Origin: Telopea speciosissima
Lineage: Eukaryota > Streptophyta > Magnoliopsida > Proteales > Proteaceae
DNA length: 64,000 nt
NCBI RefSeq assembly: GCF_018873765.1
Contig: NC_057922.1
Coordinates: 63,822,755-63,886,754 of the forward strand
Reading direction: 5' to 3'
A program made the translations under genes and the position numbers. This document shows positions 44,701 to 54,497 of the stretch, piece after piece (the first letter of the stretch is position 1; the number at the start of each line of letters is the position of its first letter). The notes under the pieces are model-generated. The model ran no database searches, was not told where the DNA came from, and worked only from the letters and a program-made list of their open reading frames with translations.

Positions 44701-47557
44701 GGTTTCTAACATATCAAACTTTCACCTGGAATACTTGCTTTTAGTGCAGTGCACGGTGTTGTAAGCCCCATCATGGCATTTCTTAATTGTATAGTTGATC
44801 ATAAAATTGGAGCTCAGCTAAAATGACTTTATGTTGATGGTGATTCTCTCTGATGCAGCTCCCCAGACAAATATGGAATGGAAACCAAAGTCCTTTCAAA
44901 AGTCTAGTCCTGGAGTAATTGGAAGTGCTGCTTCTATTTCACCTCCTGCCGACAATTCGTCCGAGTTGAAATCAGAAGCAGCACACTTGCAGGACAAGCT
45001 ATCGCGAGTTAACATTTTTGATAATCAGCATGTAGTTATACCATCACATCTTCGTGTTCCTGAGGCTGACCGTATGCAGCTGACCTTTGGCAGCTTTGGA
45101 GCAGGCTTTGATTCTACAAGGGACTTTGTATCTGGGTTCAAAGCAGTTGGGAGTGTAGAAGAATCAAATGGGGAACCTTCAGTGAGGTAGGTTCTACTTC
45201 TCTGTTTATTAATTGTCTCTGTCGATGACTTTCTTTGTTAGGATATGCTAATGCTCATTTGAAATTTTAAACCAGTGTATCTTGAAGTTTTAGGTGTCGT
45301 GCATTTGATTAACAAATCATAAAGTAAATGGATAATTAATTAAAATAGTTTAATGTTGAAATTTGGAAAGAAAAAGAAAAGAATTTCTAAATGAGCTTAT
45401 AGCATTATGACAACTTGAATGACAGTGCATCATCATCAGTCCTCGAGGCCTCCAGTGAAGATGTTTCTGGTGGAAACCAGATAGAGTTAGTGGATGACCA
45501 AGTTAATTCTATCTCTGATTATCCAGCATCAGTTGCAGCTTTTGAGCAGCCATTGCCTGACAAGAAAGAGTCTTCAAGTCCCCCAACTTTGGAGAGCTAT
45601 GAAGATATTGGACTGGTTCACAATGTTAGCCCACCTTTTGCCTGTGCTGAACAACAGCAGCAGCAAGATCCTTCTGGATTGCCAAGTTTTTCGGTGAGTT
45701 CAGCTCCATTCTCGGTTATAAATTCAATGCTTTACCTGTAAAACCTCATTTCTATAGTTGTATTTGGAGCTCAGGTTTGTACTTGAGAAGTGTTAATTCA
45801 TATTCAAAGGTGAAATAGTTTTGCCCAGGGATATACTTGTCTTTTTGCTTCTGAATGCTTGAATGAATCTGTTTTCATACCATCAGTGGATATTTTCATT
45901 TGATCTTTTTCTTCTTAATTGTTTATTCTCTTCATTGGGTTTGTAATCAGGCATATGATCCGCAGACTGGTTATGATGTACCATTTTTTAGACCGGGTAC
46001 GGATGAGAATGTACGGGGGCAGGGTTTACCATCTCCTCATGAGGTATGGATCTGCAGCTCAAATTAGTGGATGATTTGCATGCATTGCCAATATATGCTA
46101 GCTTGCAGAAGCTACTATTTTCTTGATACTAGTGCTCCTCACTTGCAGTCTCATGTGGGTTTCTGTTGATATGCATAATATTTACATGGGAAAATCAACT
46201 TAAAATCATCAAAGAAAGGGCATTTCATTGAAGCTATTGTTTTACAGGCCTTGAGTTCGCACACAGCCAACAGTATCCCTGCATCCACTGTGGCAATGGT
46301 CCAACAGCAACCAGTGACGCAGCTGTATCCCCAAGTTCATGTCTCCCATTTTCCAAATTTTATGCCATACCGTCCGTTCCTTTCTCCGGTGTATGTTCCA
46401 CCAATGGCTGTGCCTGGTTATTCTAGTAATGCTGCCTATCCTCCTCACCCCTCAAATGGCAGCAGCTACCTGCTGATGCCAGGAGGGAGCTCACATCTCA
46501 CTGCCGGTGGCCTGAAATATGGTTCCCAGCAATATAAGCCTGTCCCTGCTGGCAGTGCCACAACATTTGGAAACTACGCAAATCTTGCTGGATATGCTGT
46601 CAATGCTCCTGGAGCAGCCGGGAGTGCAACTGGACTAGATGATTCGACCAGGATCAAATACAAGGAAGGCAATCTCTATGTTCCAAACCCGCAGGTAATA
46701 CTGTACTACATGTTTAAGTGCATACTCAGCGATTCATCTCGTAGATGCTCAGTGATCTTGTTAAATAAAATGGTTTTACAGCCATCAGGTTATTATAATT
46801 TAATTAGTATAATCTCCCTACATTTACCCACAGTAGATGTGTTACCATTGGCAATTTAATTGATGCATGGCCTGATAAATTCTTGTTTTATATACTCTAG
46901 TGCAATGCTGTCCAGAGTTCAAACAGTGCTGGGATCCATCTTCCTTCTGTTTATACTTCTATTACACATACCCTATTAAAACTGTCATCAGTTTATATGC
47001 TGCTGGTTATCTAAATTGCTAGTAGTTAGGTATTGAATCTGAAGGAAACATGTTGAATTAATATTAGAGGTTGATATCAATTAGACAGTCTGGACTGTTT
47101 CACATATAAATTCAGTTAGGTCTATTCTTGAATTATGTTTCATTTGTCTGTATTTGGTTGTATCAATCAAATGTCGAGGAGGTGAACTCACAATGCCATT
47201 TTTTTGTTGGTACGACAGGCGGAGACATCTGAAATGTGGATTCAGACCCCTAGAGATCATCCTGGCTTGCAGTCAACTCCATATTATAATGTACCTGGAC
47301 AAGTGCCCCATGCTACATACTTGCCCTCCCACACAGGCCATGCTTCTTTCAATGCTGCTGCAGCACAATCAACACATTTGCAATTCCCTGGCTTGTATCA
47401 TCCTCCGCAACCTACTGCGATTGCCAATCCTCACCACATGGTCCCAGGCATGGGCGGCAATGTGGGAGTTGGGATGGCTGCACCCACTCCAGGGGCTCAA
47501 GTGGGAGCATATCAGCAACCTCAGCTTAGTCACCTCAACTGGACCACAAATTTCTGA
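20771..47557 (+). CDS. GIP1L: GBF-interacting protein 1-like (GIP1), ten exons
   Basis: Exons: 20771-20945, 22465-22508, 22942-23068, 30141-30273, 41861-42453, 44859-45186, 45426-45693, 45951-46043, 46248-46694, 47219-47557. All have GT-AG boundaries and agreeing phases and sum to 2547 bases (848 aa plus stop), the usual size of the family. Exons 1-2 encode the GIP1_N/DUF1296 domain (residues ~12-73: [20 protein letters not shown], then [15 protein letters not shown]). The rest is Ser/Pro/Gln-rich and probably disordered, with a QQQQQ run in exon 7 and a Tyr/Pro/Gly-rich C-terminus. GIP1 was described as a nuclear factor that enhances DNA binding of G-box bZIP factors. Introns 3 (7.1 kb) and 4 (11.6 kb) are filled with transposons. 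A small exon lost within intron 4 cannot be excluded, but the phase across it is correct. Confidence 0.92.
24678..24818 (+). mobile_element. Au-type tRNA-derived SINE (internally deleted)
   Basis: It starts gagggtggaccttggtgcaa, continues with a box-B-like caggttcgagtc and the Au body (ggggtaaggctgcgtacatt, cagtggcagaagcc, gcactgggt) and ends in a short T run. About 25 bp between box A and box B are missing compared with the copy at 37091. Flanks agtagtatctttagttt and agcagtatctttgattt form an imperfect ~17-bp TSD. This family is transcribed by RNA polymerase III and mobilised by LINEs; this copy has lost part of its promoter. Confidence 0.85.
26301..27586 (+). mobile_element. Gypsy-family LTR in GIP1 intron 3
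   Basis: It begins TGATGCAGATTTATCATC and continues with the same block seen at 33700-33889, 57890-58052 and 62460-62629 (gttgggcctttgatcccatg). It ends ...ggctcctag...cactacattatca. A TATA-like gatataaataaagg lies at ~26820. No internal region or PBS follows, so it is solo, but the 5-bp flanks (ccagc / gctct) do not match, which leaves a rearranged origin possible. U3 holds three ~68-bp tandem repeats (26495-26700). Confidence 0.78.
26495..26700 (+). repeat. Three ~68-bp tandem repeats in LTR U3
   Basis: The block aaactggtttgaac starts at 26501, 26569 and 26638. Each unit has a ggttTGAACcagYggttc-type palindrome and the sequence gttagaatattcttttaaaa. Such U3 repeats commonly act as enhancers; that role here is inference. 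Confidence 0.85.
31080..31163. repeat. 3 x 28-bp tandem repeat
   Basis: Three consecutive copies of acagaacagagaagggagaa plus Rtagtata, with at most one mismatch between units. Confidence 0.9.
33892..34508 (-). pseudogene. Conserved downstream frame of the non-autonomous Gypsy family
   Basis: Two adjacent minus-strand frames (34508-34173 and 34169-33892) are separated by a stop. They encode an acidic Glu/Val-rich stretch ([19 protein letters not shown]) and then [26 protein letters not shown] and a [15 protein letters not shown] end just before the LTR. The same order is found at 62630-63158. I do not recognise the family, and it is not gag, protease, RT, RNase H or integrase. Its position next to the polypurine tract means its end overlaps the 3' end of the internal region. 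Confidence 0.6.
34590..35240 (-). pseudogene. Truncated Gypsy gag
   Basis: The frame starts [20 protein letters not shown] 15 bases after the LTR-proximal end of the primer-binding site. It has an N-terminal helix ([20 protein letters not shown]), a His/Arg/Asp-rich repeat ([16 protein letters not shown]), and the start of the retrotransposon-gag domain ([43 protein letters not shown]). It stops where the gag domain normally continues (about ELQQGNL); the remainder of gag, including the zinc knuckle, and all of pol are deleted. Confidence 0.85.
36259..36386 (+). repeat. Inverted LTR end fragment
   Basis: In plus orientation it matches the complement of 61513-61660 (aacagccccttRgatc-like, ggcttctagtagg-like, tctaggactatatta). 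It is therefore a U5 terminus of a related LTR subfamily, opposite in orientation to the element it is attached to. Confidence 0.75.
37091..37243 (+). mobile_element. Au-type tRNA-derived SINE
   Basis: The head ggtgcaacggtaaagttgct and box B region gtcacgggtttgag are followed by the Au body (ggggtaaggatgcgtacagt, cagtggcgggagcc, gcactgggtta) and a T-run end. Exact 15-bp TSD ttcttgccatccttg lies at 37076-37090 and 37244-37258. It is nearly full length, in the same orientation as GIP1, and relatively young by its intact TSD. Confidence 0.93.
37504..38493. mobile_element. TIR element inserted in the LHCB pseudogene
   Basis: It is flanked by an exact 11-bp repeat gtcctaagcat (37493-37503, 38494-38504), which falls within the LHCB C-terminal codons. 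The ends are inverted: left agtttgagaactcgcgagat, right complement caaggttcaaaaactcgggt. Both ends are rich in ctcgccgag-type motifs. TSD length and end style suggest a Mutator-like MITE. It contains the long hairpin at 38086-38233 and no transposase. Confidence 0.78.
38086..38233. repeat. ~72-bp-arm perfect-like hairpin
   Basis: The left arm 38086-38157 is almost completely complementary to 38162-38233 (tgaccggtacataactcttt ... and its inverse), with a loop of about 4 bases and only a few mismatches. A transcript from either strand would fold into a long stem. Confidence 0.92.
39350..41860 (+). other. Rest of GIP1 intron 4, unclassified repeats
   Basis: No host exon is seen before the acceptor at 41860. 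Around 40533-40690 two similar segments (gttcccggaacaaataaac, gttcccacagaacaaagaaac) suggest a small degenerate element. Around 41034-41150 a ttgtcacggc...gccttgacaa pair with flanking taagactc suggests a short TIR element. Confidence 0.4.
42454..44858 (+). other. GIP1 intron 5 (2.4 kb)
   Basis: Repeat-like sequence at ~42640-43900 that I cannot classify, plus oligo(C)-oligo(A) (~43939-43962) and oligo(T)-oligo(G) (~44428-44450) runs. No coding signal. Confidence 0.5.
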
Positions 47558-48845
47558 GGAGGTGGCCGTCGGATCCCCCATTAATAAGGGATTGATGTTA
47601 GTTATGGGAGTTCGTTTTACTTCTCTTTGTGAAATTAAATGGACTTCCTATTTAATGCATCGCAAGTTTCGTATTGTTAGGAATTAACAACACAGCAGAA
47701 TAACAATATTAAAAAAAAAAAAGGCAAAAAGAATCATGGACCGAACAAAATGGTTTTATGTGGTGCACCAAAGATGGGTTATGTCCATGGCTGAGCGATT
47801 AATTAGGTGTTATACGCCTTGCGAGATAAAGTAACCGTAGTTTGTGAAAGTATAAAATGTATATAAGAGTGCATTGCTTTCATGGTCTGTTACAACAAGA
47901 TTGAATCATTTGTGATGATCCTTCCAAACAAGCACAAGTTTATTGCCAAATGTCTCTTCTATTACGAAGACCGCCCGGTTGAGAAGCTTAACCAGGAGAA
48001 GTTTTTTGTTTGCATTCACGCCTTTGGGAAAGAGCCGTTAAATTAAGTTCTCGTTTTGGTGGAGAAAGAGCGAGAAGGAGAGAGGGAAACAGTATGCATA
48101 TAGAAAATGTATATACATCATATATGATTAAGTGGTTAAGTGATGACATGTGTCTTTTGGCGTATAAATGCCCTTTTATAAGGGTGCATTGTTTTTATGT
48201 AAGTGAAAAAAAGACGTGTCATCACCTAACAATAGGTGAAACATACTGTCATCACCTAACAATAGGTGAAACATACATGTAAGAGTAGGTGACCCAGACT
48301 CGTGAGAGGGTACTAGTATATCCGTTCCGTTGCATGGTCAGTTTAGAGAGACTTTTCCCATGTTCATTATAGCAATGCTTCATTGGTTTCACCCCCTGCG
48401 TTCATGTTTCACACTCTCAAATCCTTTTTTGTGGTCTTCAGCTGGCTTCTGTCTCGCCTCCCCACCCTTCTCACACCCTCCAAAATAAGAGCCATTGTAG
48501 CCTTGCAAACCAATGGTGAGATTGAGTAATCTCTACCTAACCAAATTTCCATCTGAAACATTGAAAACACACAAACACATATACACACCTGATTATTAGT
48601 TTAGGGAAAATCTTATAGTAATCAAGGTTGGTTACAACAAGATTGTAATCTTAATTTTTTTGCCTTAAAAATTAATGTTTATATGTAAAATAAAAGAATT
48701 ACTCCTGCATTAAATATGTATTAAATAACTTTTAGGTAAGATAAAGGTGCAAAAAAGCAAGTTTACAAGCTCTAGTTCACCTACTTGTCTCAAAACTGAT
48801 ACATAATAACTCTTCAAAACTGTACAATGGGCCGATGAGTGACTT
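47558..48845. other. Intergenic region between convergent GIP1 and RKD
   Basis: It holds the GIP1 3' UTR (an A-run at ~47709) and, on the other strand, the RKD 3' UTR. At 48218-48277 a 30-bp unit (gtcatcacctaacaataggt...) is repeated twice, each with the hairpin tcacctaacaataggtga. No other gene is seen. Confidence 0.6.
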
Positions 48846-51833
48846 TCACTCATCAATGCTACAGATTCTATCTCGTTCTTGCCAAAGCCTCTCTATCTGA
48901 GATTGAGTGCGCATGTCGTCTTCTCCATTCCTGCCAGTTAAACTCAGTTTCAAGTTTGATATTTGCCTGTCCAAGCTTTTTATCTGATTCCAACAAGAAT
49001 GCCACACTCTTTTAACAGAAAGTTACTACTACTGCTACTACTCTTGAGAGAGAGAAAGAGAGAGAAAGAGAGAGACCTTTCTGTGAGGCCATCTTCCTAG
49101 TTTATGTTTCCTGCATATCCTCTTAAGGACAGTGGGGCATACTGACAGTTTCTTGGCTGCTTCCTCTATAGGGAGGTGGAAATAAGGTTGCAAGTCTTTC
49201 AGATCCATATTAGCAGTTCTCTCCCTCTGCATCACAATCCAAAACAGAACAGAAAAAAAATAATTTTAAATCAAAAGTAACAACTGATCATGAACTAAGA
49301 ATTAGGACCAGGTAGCCCATAGATCTCATCATCAATGGGGTGTGGGTCTTCACATACGGGGTCATCACACATGGATCTCACCATCAATGGGATGCGAGTC
49401 CTGCATGTCAGAGGTGGGTTCCGCACCCCCGCACCCCATAGACAGAGACCGTGAGATCTATGTGGTAGAGAATCTGTACTCCAACCCAATACATTAATCC
49501 CTCCCCATTAGTAACTCCTTTCCCCAAAACCACCCCCACCCAAGAGAGAGAGAGAGAGAGGCCCGAAACTAAAACTGAAGTGTCCAAGCGAGGGTGATGA
49601 TGACCTGTGGATCAGCTCCCCACATGCAGTACCACCCCACATGGATCTCACCATCCATGGAGTGTGGGTCTTGCACCCCATGAACACGCTGTGAGATCTA
49701 TGTGGGTGGCATAGAGAATCCAGAGTCAGAAACCCAACCATTAATCCCTCCCCATTAGCAACTCCTTTCCCCAAAACAACCCCCACCCCCCACCCCAGAG
49801 AGAGAGAGAGAAGCCGGAAACTGAAAAACTGAAGTGTCCAAGCGAGGGTGGTGATGACCTGTGGATCAGCTGCCCACATGCAGTACCACCCCACATGGAT
49901 CTCACCATCCATGGAGTGTGCGTCCTGCACCCCATGAACGTGCGATGAGATCTATGTGGGTAGCATAGAGAATCCGGCGTCAGAAACCCAACCATTAATC
50001 CCTCCCCATTATCAACTCCTTTCCCCAAACAACCTCCACCCCAAAGGGAAAAATATCACCTCAATTTGCCTGCCCGTCAATTTCCTCAATTCCCTCTAAT
50101 AGAGGGAGGCGGTCCCCACCCCGAGCAGTGTGTTTGGGCAGGGGTAGGGTGGTCATTTCCACCCCCTATTAGATGGAATTGAGAAAATTGAGGGGCAGGC
50201 AAATTGAGGGGATAAAGATCCCACCCCAGAGAGAGAGAAGCTGGAAACTGAAAAACTGAAGTGTCCAAGCGAGGGTGATGATGACCTGTGCAGCGAGGCC
50301 GCTCTTAGTAAGCCTGTTGTCTCCGTTCTCATCTTCTCGCTTGCTACGTAACCCTGTAACTGATAACCCCACAAGAATGAAGACTTAATCTTTGCCATGG
50401 CAAAGGGAGGAACATCATCAATCAAATAAATGTTTAATGTGTCAAGGGTAGCTTTTCATACTAAGCTTATTAAGAAAAGTGGTGAGACATGAAAGCAGGG
50501 AATTGAAACCAACCTGTCTCAGTTTGGAACTCTTGGATGAAATCATCTGTGCTGTTACTGCTCTCATCCCAATTCTGTCCAGCACATAGAGCATCATAAA
50601 AGGCTGAAAGTGGATCTCTACACATTACAAACCCGGTTTGCCGGTGCTCCTGGCAGTACTGTACTAAGTACTGCTTCACACTCTCAATGCTCTGTGTGCT
50701 GAAGCTGTTTAATTTCACCCATGAAGAGAACCTCTGTTAATGTGACTACAAGGTTTCAAATCAGAAGATACCATGTTCAAAGAAATTACAGAGTTTGAAC
50801 CCTTACTCGATCATCACATGTTCTACAATTGGTGCAAGACTATCAAAATTATTTCGGATCTCTTTAATAGCATGAGAGATGATACCAACTCGTCCATGGA
50901 TCTCAAGTCTTGCAATGTGGGTATCTACAAAACAGCAGATATAGAACAAATGAATGATTAACCAACATGAAATGTCAATTCATTATGTGGATGGCCGGAT
51001 GTCCATGATTCCCACTTTGTATCAGGTAGCCCTTTCCAAGGTTCTAAATCTCAATTTCGAGATTTCCAAGGTTTTGACCTAAATTAGGTCGAAGCCTGGT
51101 ATTCTCTGTGCAAAAGTCGACATATCATGTGCTGTCTACAGAAATTAATCGAAACCCCATTAGTATTTATAGGAAAGACTAGGGTTTTTAGGTTAGATGG
51201 GTTTTATCCAGTGGGACCCACCACACCCTGATTCCGACTTACAATGTGAAGTATTTTAAGACTATATCAATCCACACCAATAATTTCTATAACTGATGTG
51301 GGATTAGCCCCAATATGACTGATATGAGATAATAACAGATAATATTTGAGATTAATAATAACACAAATGTTCCACTAGAACTGAGTCTAAAGCGGTTCAG
51401 GGATGAATTCAAATGACCGAAGTGAGTAATCCAAGACAAACATACCATTGCAGTGAATAATTTCTCTGAGTACTTGACAACAACTGCAACTAAACGGAAC
51501 CGGTACCGGCGGCCATACTGCAAGGGTCATGGTGTTCTCATACCCTGTATTCATATATTGGGCATTTCCTTCATCTGGGTTGAGCGGTTTATTATTAGAG
51601 TCCAAGGGTTCCACGAGTGAGTCACAGAAATCATCTGTGAAATCCCAAGGTAAAGGATCTTCCAATGGATTACAAGGACTGGCAATATCATCACTAGATG
51701 CAGGGGATGATTGAAGATGAGAGAGTGTCGGTGGTTCAAAGTCTTCGAAAACTGGATAAGAGGAATCGTTCCATAAATGAAGAAAGTTTTCAGTATCTGT
51801 GTATTGGATTTCTAGCGGGTTCTGATCCGCCAT
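48846..51833 (-). CDS. RKD: RWP-RK domain transcription factor (RKD-type), six exons
   Basis: Minus-strand exons: 51833-51446, 50924-50807, 50731-50514, 50353-50286, 49226-49077, 48983-48846, summing to 1080 bases (359 aa plus stop) with consistent phases. The N-terminal half holds the RKD-type conserved region (CSCCQVLREIIHCND, RLEIHGRVGIISHAI, SVKQYLVQYCQEHRQTGF, DPLSAFYDALCAGQNWDE). Exon 5 carries the RWP-RK DNA-binding motif (MDLKDLQPYFHLPIEEAAKK, LKRICRKHKLGRWPHRK). Exon 6 has a leucine-rich helix (KSLDRQISNLKLSL). RKD factors act in egg-cell identity, germ cells and embryogenesis. Exon 3 uses the second AG of cagAG at its acceptor, since only that keeps phase. The 68-bp exon 4 is inferred from phase and splice sites. 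Which RKD paralogue this is cannot be told. Confidence 0.88.
49300..50285 (-). repeat. Tandem ~245-bp repeats within RKD intron 4
   Basis: Units at ~49497-49736 and ~49737-49985 and a split third unit (~49985-50048 plus ~50220-50290) share ccattaatccctccccatta, gagagagagag, gtgtccaagcgagggtg and gatgacctgtg. A partial, more diverged unit lies at ~49320-49490. The third unit joins exon 4 at its splice donor, so the other copies carry a duplicated donor-like sequence (minus strand CACAGgtcatcatc). Confidence 0.85.
50049..50215. mobile_element. MITE, family B, inside the RKD intron repeat
   Basis: The inverted ends atcacctcaatttgcctgcc and (complement) atcccctcaatttgcctgcc match over ~40 bp. 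The core is gtgtttgggcaggggtaggg. It splits one repeat unit (ccacccc on both sides) and so is younger than the tandem duplication, or inserted in one copy only. Confidence 0.85.
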
Positions 51834-51859
51834 TGACGAAGTGAATCACTGATTAGGGT

Positions 51860-51881
51860 CTTCTTCTTCTTCTTCTTCTTC
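51860..51881. repeat. (CTT)n microsatellite in the RKD 5' UTR
   Basis: About seven CTT units, 27 bases upstream of the RKD ATG on its leader strand (GAA in the RNA). Confidence 0.9.
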
Positions 51882-52184
51882 GCTGCTTAATCTGCTGCAA
51901 GTGCGGCGGCGCTTGGTGGTGCGAACCAACTCAACCAAGCGCCGCGAATGCAAGAGTGTACTACTGCTATTTCAAGTACTGGGGAGAGTATTGGTGCTTG
52001 AGGGGTCATGCGAAAAATCCCAATTGAGGCGGGAGAGGTAGTTACTGACCGTTGCTCTGTTGAACGGTTGGTTGTTATATACGTTGCTTCGTAGGTAGAA
52101 ACGAATTTCTAATTTCCGAGTTATTTTCATCAAAGCCCAGATTAAAGCAAAGGTAAAGGGTTAAGGGGAGTCCGGTGACTCCTC

Positions 52185-52305
52185 CCGTTCGTTCGTGAGC
52201 GTACGTGAACGATTCACAGTCGTTCAGATGGAATATTCTTATAGATTTGATTCCATCTAAATGGTTGAGTCGTTCACGTACGTGAAGATTTCTTGCTCAC
52301 GGTTA
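52185..52305. mobile_element. Palindromic MITE upstream of RKD
   Basis: The two arms gtgagcgtacgtgaacgatt...cagatggaatat and (complement) gtgagcaagaaatcttcacg...gatggaatcaaat are inverted over ~50 bp with few mismatches in the cgtacgtgaacga core. Both arms carry CGTACG, and the centre is AT-rich. It lies ~350-470 bp upstream of the RKD start. Confidence 0.65.
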
Positions 52306-52329
52306 AGGGTCTTCAATGACTCCGCGAAT

Positions 52330-52613
52330 ACTACAAGTAGGATGTCAATCGGTTCAGTTTCGGTTTGGTTCAGGATTCAATATCTATGAATTGAAATTGA
52401 ACAGTTTCATTCGGTTTGTTCACGGTTTTGATAATTCAGTTGAGGGTAAGAGTTTTCTGTGGGGAGCGTGGCCCCTATATGTATGGGTCAATGGAAGCAC
52501 ACACGGAGGCATCAATAGGGTAGTCCATTATTGCTTTTCATGGGGACAAGGTGGTCATTTTGTCCCCCTTTATGTTTGAGCGTAGGGGTGCACATATTCC
52601 CACAGAGAACTTT
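52330..52613. mobile_element. hAT-like MITE start plus MITE family A
   Basis: At 52330 gtaggatgtcaatcggttca opens a sequence rich in ggttcggttt, typical of hAT MITEs, but its right end is not clear. At ~52449-52613 the ends agttttctgtggggagcgtg and (complement) agttctctgtgggaatatgt define a family A copy related to 18574. Confidence 0.5.
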
Positions 52614-52676
52614 TTTCCTATAGTTTAAGCGAAAATAACTTGCTGAAATAAATATATGAAAGAAATTACATCCATA

Positions 52677-53169
52677 GAATCTCAGAGTGTAAAATTTGAT
52701 ATCTTTCCACTTTTACACAAGTAAACAAAGAATCCCATAGAAGGTAACAAAGACACATGATGATTGTATGGTTTAGTATGGTTTGGTTTGCTTCGACTTC
52801 TGAAGTAGGAAGTCCACTCCAGTGTATGAGAACTTCTTTCCTTTTGTTGTGCATACGCTCATCAAGGACTGCCTGTGGATGTGAAAGCAAGACTTCATCT
52901 CTCAAAACTGGTAAAGAAGATTGAGGTTGAACCCCTTCACCGAGTTTCTTTTTTAAGAGAGACACAAGAAATACCGAGTGAATTCAAGATTCAATAGGTA
53001 ATTGAAACTTGTACGCTATGAGTCCGATTCGCTGTAGAATCTGGATGGACCATAAAATCGGGGAGAGAGCTTCATTTTTGGCCGACATGATGTCGGTGGG
53101 GCTGGAGTTTAAGATGAACCCATTCACCAATTTCTTAGTTCTTCTCACGGTGATGGCGATCATAAACAT
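52677..53169 (-). pseudogene. Gypsy integrase C-terminus / chromodomain remnant
   Basis: Minus-strand frames read SPILWSIQILQRIGLIAYKF, QLPIES, then VSLLKKKLGEGVQP, AVLDERMHNKRKEVLIHWSG and LPTSEVEANQTI. This is the order of the integrase C-terminal SH3-like module and chromodomain in chromovirus-type Gypsy polyproteins. There is an internal stop, and nothing upstream or downstream continues the element. Confidence 0.75.
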
Positions 53170-53269
53170 TCTTCATCCGTTCTTGGGCCAATTGGTGATT
53201 AACTCGCAATTCTTTGAGTTTGTCATCACGTGCAAGAAGTTTATGGATGAATGCCAACCAGTGTTTTAC

Positions 53270-53790
53270 AACCCAGTACCCTTAGCTAGGCCCAAGCTCG
53301 ACTTGATCCTAACTCAGGGTCCAAAAAATCCAACCTTGACCTACCCTTGAGGGCGGGTCGGACTGACCTTGATTGACCCTGATCATGGGGAGGGGGAAGG
53401 AAATGCATGGGTTGGAAACTTGGAATGGACCAGGGTGAAAATTATCAATTTTACATAAATTAACCACTATAATAAAATGTATTATATCATTTATTATCTT
53501 CATATATAATATATTATATAACAAAATATGAGTGACATTTAAAATTTATAATAAATATATTATATCAATATACATTTTATAGTATAACTTAAAATAGGGT
53601 TGGGCCGGGTCGGGCCGGGCTAGGCTTAGCCCGATGCCTCAACCCTGGCCCATCCCGACCTTGATTCAAGGCCAGAAATTTCCAACCCTAACTCGCCAGG
53701 ACCAAATATCTCAGCCTAGGCCCTATTTGGGCTCAAGGCGGGTCAGGGCAGGTTCGGGCCAACAGGGCCAAACTTGCACCCCAAGTCAAA
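53270..53790. mobile_element. Degenerate hAT-like MITE rich in GGGTCGGGC motifs
   Basis: There are inverted arms around an AT-rich centre (~53440-53600): the left contains gggcgggtcggactgacctt, and the right contains gttgggccgggtcgggccgg and ggctcaaggcgggtcagggc. The right end aacttgcaccccaag resembles hAT MITE termini. Borders are uncertain. Confidence 0.4.
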
Positions 53791-53882
53791 ATTTCCAAGT
53801 CATATTCGTCTACATGCAAAAACACAAGGTTGTGCTGATCTATTTCTAAGTGAGGACATGTTGGAATATTTTCCCAATGAGA

Positions 53883-54055
53883 GAGTGTTTCTTGTCTAGG
53901 AGTGTAGCCTACAGTAGCGCTGGGAACACCCAATGCTTGTTTTTGAAATGGAATCATTTTAGGAGACGAAAATATCATTTTATGCGAAAGGAGGAGAGAG
54001 ATAGATATAGTGGACCACTAGCAAAGGCTACGCTCCCAGACAGGAATCGTTTTCC
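53883..54055. mobile_element. MITE, family A
   Basis: Left gtgtttcttgtctaggagtg and the complement of the right end acgattcctgtctgggagcg are inverted over ~30 bp. The core includes gaggagagagatagatatag. It is related to copies at 18574 and 52449. Confidence 0.6.
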
Positions 54056-54384
54056 ATGCCATATCCTAAAAAATAAATCTCTTTCCTATTCAAGAAAACA
54101 ATAAAAAAGGGAAGATTCTACAATCAACCCCATTACATAGGTGAGTTAAAGGTTTTTATGACATTTTAGATTGACATAAATGCCATGTCTACATTTAATG
54201 CAGGTCAGCAGGCTACATACATACGCCTCCCTGCATGAAATTTTTTTCCTTTTAATATTATGAAATATTATTTTATAATATATAATATCGTTTTTGTACA
54301 TATCAGTTAGAGGTCCAAACCTGTTAGGGTAGATTCTAACGTAACCCATCAGTTTATTTTTTGGATTAAGACCTTGAAAATTTG

Positions 54385-54497
54385 GAGGGGGGGAGAGGAA
54401 TTAGGGGATGGGGATAAGTCCCAAGATGATTTGAACTCATAACCTCTTATAGTTTTATTTGAGGAGTTGATCTTTTTCCAACTGAGCTGACCCCTTG
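54385..54497 (-). mobile_element. tRNA-like SINE head
   Basis: On the minus strand the sequence has a box-A-like TCAGCTCAGTTGG and, ~45 bases on, a box-B-like GAGTTCAAATC, followed by a purine/pyrimidine-biased tail. The spacing fits a tRNA-derived SINE promoter. It does not fold as a functional tRNA: the acceptor stem lacks pairing and the anticodon arm is expanded. The family is not identified. Confidence 0.5.

Noticed and set aside
53009..53350. 113-codon plus-strand frame.
   Set aside because: It is the antisense shadow of the Gypsy integrase/chromodomain remnant on the minus strand.
54385..54497. A functional tRNA gene.
   Set aside because: Boxes A and B are present, but stem pairing and a normal anticodon loop are not.
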